Below are positions 62,073 through 64,000 of a DNA stretch of 64,000 nt, piece by piece (positions within the stretch are counted from its first letter, which is position 1; each line of letters begins with the position of its first letter). The DNA comes from Melampsora larici-populina 98AG31 (Eukaryota; Basidiomycota; Pucciniomycetes; Pucciniales; Melampsoraceae). The notes under the pieces were generated by a model. The model searched no databases, had not been told where the DNA came from, and was given only the letters and a program-made list of their open reading frames with translations. The stretch covers positions 1,394,219 to 1,458,218 of the forward strand of contig NW_006768765.1 of assembly GCF_000204055.1 (NCBI RefSeq), written 5' to 3'. The translations under genes and the position numbers were made by a program.

Positions 62073-64000
62073 CTACTTGGATGGATTAGATTTAGATTTC
62101 AAACTAGTTGAGTTTACAGGAGTAGTAGAAGATGATGAGTTTTGATGACAAGGAGATGGAAGTTGAACCCCATATCCAACCCAAGCATCAAGATAACCAC
62201 AACCATGAATAGGTACATAAAACCCTAAAGAATCATTAGATTGAAATCCAAGATTCTCATCTACCATAGATGGGTTTGAAGTTGATGGATTTGATTTCAA
62301 GACGATAGGAGGACCAATAGGTGATAATTGAGGTAAATCTTGTGTATTATAACTTTCATGTCCTTCTGGTCCATTACCTCTAATCTTAGATGGTGGGAAT
62401 GGCTCAATTAATTCAAGTTCAGTTTGGTTGATCATTCCTGTTGTTGTACTCTTGCCTCCTGTTTTCCATTTTGAAAGTGGTGCTTCATATATATATTGTG
62501 GTAAGTTTATGGATAATTCTTCGGATTTCTTTCTACAACTTCCTTGACTAGTTCTAGCATCAGGACTTAATCAAATCAAAAATCATTCATCATCCAAGTC
62601 CATCAAAAAATGATCAAACCAAAATCAATTAGAAGAGTTTCTTTTTTTTGCTTTGGGATGGGAACAGGTTTGCAAAGAGATTTGTGATTAAGTTTACCTA
62701 ATGTAACCAGACTGAAGTCCAAGTTGATAATTCCACATTGGATTAGGTGGATTGTCTTGTAAGATTGAATGTGAGATTTTCCAAGTCCAAAAAAATGAAT
62801 TGATTAATGAATCTTGAGTGGTTTTACCTAATTCAATAAATGAATCTTTTGATGATTTCGTCCATTTTCTATGATCATTCCAATAACTAAAAAGTAATTA
62901 TTTTTGTTAGTTTTTGATATCTCCTTACATCTTTTTTGTACTTACCTACAATCACCTATCTTTGGGATTTTAGGATCTGGTGAAGATGGGCTTGGATAAG
63001 TTCCATCAAATCGACTACCTGATCCTACATTGTTTACAAATCTAATTTTCAAAGAATTCATTCTTCATCATCAATTTCTCTAACACATCAAAACGAGATA
63101 TTCCATGAAACTCACATTCCACAATCGTTCACAGCCAACCTAAAAACCAAATCAAAGAAAATCATTCATATTTTCCAAAAAAATAAATCTAGTTTTTCAA
63201 AATCTCATCACTCACGACCATTCACCAGCAATAGCTAAACCAAAACTATCCATTGTAAAGTTTTGATGAGCAGACCATTGTTTACAAGGTTTAAATGAAT
63301 TTGTCTCAAGACTATCATTATTTTGTGAACCAAAACATAAGTATGGATGTGTATCAAGTCCGACTCGATCTGATCCATTCATAAACCCTGACCATGGATT
63401 CTTTAATGTAGAACCAATACCTGAAACTCCTTGAAATCCATCATGAAACACTATGAACGGTCCATTTCCTTCTCCTTGACCACCTATGCTTCTAATCAAT
63501 TTATATGACTCATAATACCTAAATCAGATTTCCTTACTTTATTAATTTATATGAACTTCAAAGGAATTAAGATTTGAAGATGTTTCATTCTTTGTGAGAA
63601 AAATAGCTCACCAAGATCTTAAAGCAGCACTTGTAATAGATCCAATCTTAGGTTCATTTAAAACTGAGAACATAGGTACTACATTTTTATATTTAGGTTG
63701 ACTGATGAATTGGGTTAAAGTCATGATATAATTTAATGTTCTTTGTGCATTTACAATTCCCATTGGACCAGCAAGAAAGTTAATTTGTTTTCCTTGTCTT
63801 CCAGAATGATTCCATCCATTCTGTTTTTTAAAAGAATAAGTTAATAAAATGAAAATCATTAGAAAAAAATGTGATGTTCAATTCTTAAACTTACTTGTGA
63901 ACCAGGAACAGCATGTAAATCTAAATTAAGCCTTAATCCATATTTCCTTGCCCAACCAAAAGCTTTATACAAATATTTCCAAGAAACACCAGATGAAATG
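62073..64000 (-). CDS. GH5 exo-beta-1,3-glucanase (partial, runs off the right edge)
   Basis: Minus strand; the 5' part lies beyond 64000, the stop TAG is at 62073-62075. From the edge inward: WKYLYKAFGWARKYGLRLNL, DLHAVPGSQ joined over an intron to NGWNHSGRQG, VPMFSVLNEPKIGSI with the acid/base Glu (NEP), VFHDGFQGVSGI, LDTHPYLCFG, LAIAGEWS with the nucleophile Glu, and WTWKISHSILQDNPPNPMWN near the end of the barrel. These are the hallmarks of fungal GH5_9 exo-1,3-glucanases, which trim wall beta-1,3-glucan. A long Ser/Pro/Thr-rich C-terminal extension (about 62,075-62,560) follows. Both catalytic Glu residues are present. Confidence 0.9.

Overview
The window looks like a piece of a filamentous basidiomycete genome, most likely a rust fungus (Pucciniales, Melampsora/Puccinia-like). 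This is inference from AT-rich DNA, genes broken by many short GT-AG introns (about 50-110 nt), a full fungal housekeeping set (GAL7, MED18, SGS1-type RecQ, ALG10, GPI3, GPI15, HPT1), fungal beta-1,3-glucan enzymes, F-box/LRR-like relics and a heavy load of cut-and-paste DNA transposons. No bacterial, CRISPR, rRNA or convincing tRNA features were seen.

Layout. 1-12,800 is transposon territory. It holds a decayed PIF/Harbinger transposase (1,052-2,373, minus), palindromic and repeat debris, and a three-layer nest: a small inverted-repeat element (5,566-11,354, 8-bp target duplication) split by an autonomous-type hAT (5,802-11,143), which itself carries a TA-flanked MITE (10,500-11,027). 13,378-17,126 is a large four-exon Tcp11/SOK1-like gene. 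18,181-19,716 is a hairpin-rich MITE directly abutting a Tc1/mariner element with perfect 29-bp ends but a dead transposase. 20,000-26,300 holds a 21-bp minisatellite, a foldback MITE, one unrecognised gene (22,958-24,181), a short-motif array and a TTA-flanked Harbinger-type MITE.

From 27 kb on the DNA is mainly genic: a secreted GH17-like protein with Gln in place of the expected nucleophile, MED18 and GAL7 divergent from a 186-bp gap, a long SGS1/BLM-type RecQ helicase, a sugar porter, ALG10, an IRC22/TRAP-alpha-like ER protein, a broken F-box/LRR-like locus, GPI3 and GPI15 next to each other, HPT1, a basic hypothetical protein, and the 3' part of a GH5 exo-beta-1,3-glucanase that runs off the right edge.

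Functional threads. ALG10 (last glucose on the dolichol-linked oligosaccharide), GPI3 and GPI15 (first step of GPI synthesis) and the IRC22-like protein all act at the ER membrane. GAL7 and the sugar porter serve sugar use. The GH17-like and GH5 proteins belong to beta-1,3-glucan (cell wall) metabolism. The strongest discovery candidates are the dated transposon nest, the matched loss-of-function transitions in two transposase families, the GH17 active-site change, and the GPI3-GPI15 neighbourhood.
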